Assembly (NCBI GenBank): GCA_903868595.1
Contig: CAIPVV010000001.1
Span: 1 to 64,000 of the forward strand
DNA: 64,000 bases
From: an uncultured Pseudomonadota bacterium
Lineage (GTDB): Bacteria > Pseudomonadota > Gammaproteobacteria > Steroidobacterales > Steroidobacteraceae
Direction of reading: 5' to 3'
Shown piece after piece: positions 63,492-64,000 of this stretch. How positions within the stretch are numbered: position 1 is the first letter of the stretch; each line of letters starts with the position of its first letter. The translations under genes and the position numbers were made by a program. The notes under the pieces were generated by a model. That model made no database searches, was not told where the DNA came from, and was given only the letters and a program-made list of their open reading frames with translations.

Positions 63492-64000
63492 TTGACAGTT
63501 CAGGGCCAGCGGGACTATACCCGCAGGCTCGCCAGTTGCTCTCGCCGGTACTCGATAACCAGTCAAGACAAGTACTTCGAGGCGCTGGAGAAGACCCTCA
63601 CCGACTCGGTGCCGTTCGATGAAGCCTGCAACCGCGTGGAGAACGGCCTGGCGAACACCAACAACGACTCAGCCGATTTCGGCGGAACCAGCGGCCCCGG
63701 CGTCGGCAGGCTGGGCTGCCGGGACAACCTCAACAGCATGAGGCGGCGCTACATCACGCTCAGCAGCCCGCATCGCTTGCTGAGTGTGGACGAGGAGCGG
63801 GGCATCGTCTTCGGCGTGTTCCTGTTCCACCAGGACGGTGGGCCGGAGCAGACCGGGGTACCCGGCTACGGCGAGTACCAGTACAGCGCCCTGACCCGCC
63901 GTCCGTTCACGACGGTGCTCCCGGAGATGTTCAAGATTCGCGACGGCAAGATTCTGCGGATCGAGGCCACGATGGCCTCCCTGCCCTGCGGATCGCGCCC
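63492..64000 (+). pseudogene. DUF8021-like gene, 5' end missing or degraded, runs off the right edge
   Basis: A frame open to the window edge contains DKYFEALEKTLTDSVPFDEA, CNRVENGLANTNN, VGRLGCRDNLNSM, ERGIVFGVFLFHQDG and PEMFKIRDGKILRIEATMAS. This resembles small beta-rich proteins of the DUF8021 type, where D-x-Y-x-x-A-L, C-x-R-x-E-N-G and E-M-F-K-I-x-x-G-x-I are conserved. No ATG precedes the conserved part: upstream only TTG at 63492, and the codons 63492-63566 encode non-family residues. The expected first helix is absent. It is either a truncated gene or one with a nonstandard start. Confidence 0.5.

Overview
The window is GC-rich, densely coding bacterial DNA with a Gram-negative gene repertoire: a TonB-dependent receptor, an outer-membrane beta-barrel, Tat/Sec-exported redox proteins, class II cytochromes c and an OxyR-type ahpCF locus. 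Paired DUF6152/DUF6644 genes beside a PQQ sugar dehydrogenase suggest a high-GC gammaproteobacterium of the Steroidobacter/Nevskiales kind. That placement is inferred from gene content only. No rRNA, tRNA, CRISPR array or intact insertion sequence was seen.

Layout. 1-5.7 kb: a TonB receptor running off the left edge, diverging from a DeoR-type regulator, then a CDF-like transporter with an altered metal site. 6.1-14.6 kb: one tightly coupled plus-strand chemosensory operon (cheA, cheW, receptor, cheR, cheB, CheX-like, cheY, receiver-PP2C phosphatase), with five of its junctions overlapping by 4 bp. 14.8-22.6 kb, facing it on the minus strand: an RsbW-type kinase, a STAS antagonist, a GPP34 (GOLPH3-like) protein, a Na/Pi cotransporter with an orphan four-helix sensor, and an ABC transporter made of two fusion proteins (a multi-lobe binding protein fused to permease, and an ATPase fused to an RsbW-like domain). 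Chemosensing, partner switching and solute transport therefore look wired together here; this is the strongest candidate for an undescribed system.

23.6-34.5 kb is looser. It holds a secreted G8-domain protein closely resembling animal CEMIP/TMEM2 hyaluronidases, an HNH lipoprotein, a second STAS protein, a small cytochrome c'-like protein, a GMC oxidoreductase and a PstS-like protein. Long gaps between them contain decayed genes (LuxR-type HTH, SDR, HD-GYP), often at long homopolymer or dinucleotide runs. 34.6-41 kb: a minus-strand periplasmic/membrane redox operon (hypothetical exported protein, DUF6152, two DUF6644 proteins, PQQ sugar dehydrogenase, cytochrome c', lipoprotein, DUF6152). 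41.3-46 kb: amidohydrolase, SDR, TauD dioxygenase and a Tat-exported HD-like protein. 46-64 kb: MFS exporters, S1/P1 nuclease, ABC-F ATPase, beta-barrel, Cho endonuclease, ahpC-ahpF behind a good OxyR site, two glycosyltransferases with an amidohydrolase, a WYL regulator, a GT-C glycosyltransferase, a putative Na+/H+ antiporter, and a 5'-degraded gene at the right edge.

Start codons were re-chosen by ribosome-binding site, signal peptide and overlap with neighbours. Several long open frames extend well upstream of the real starts.
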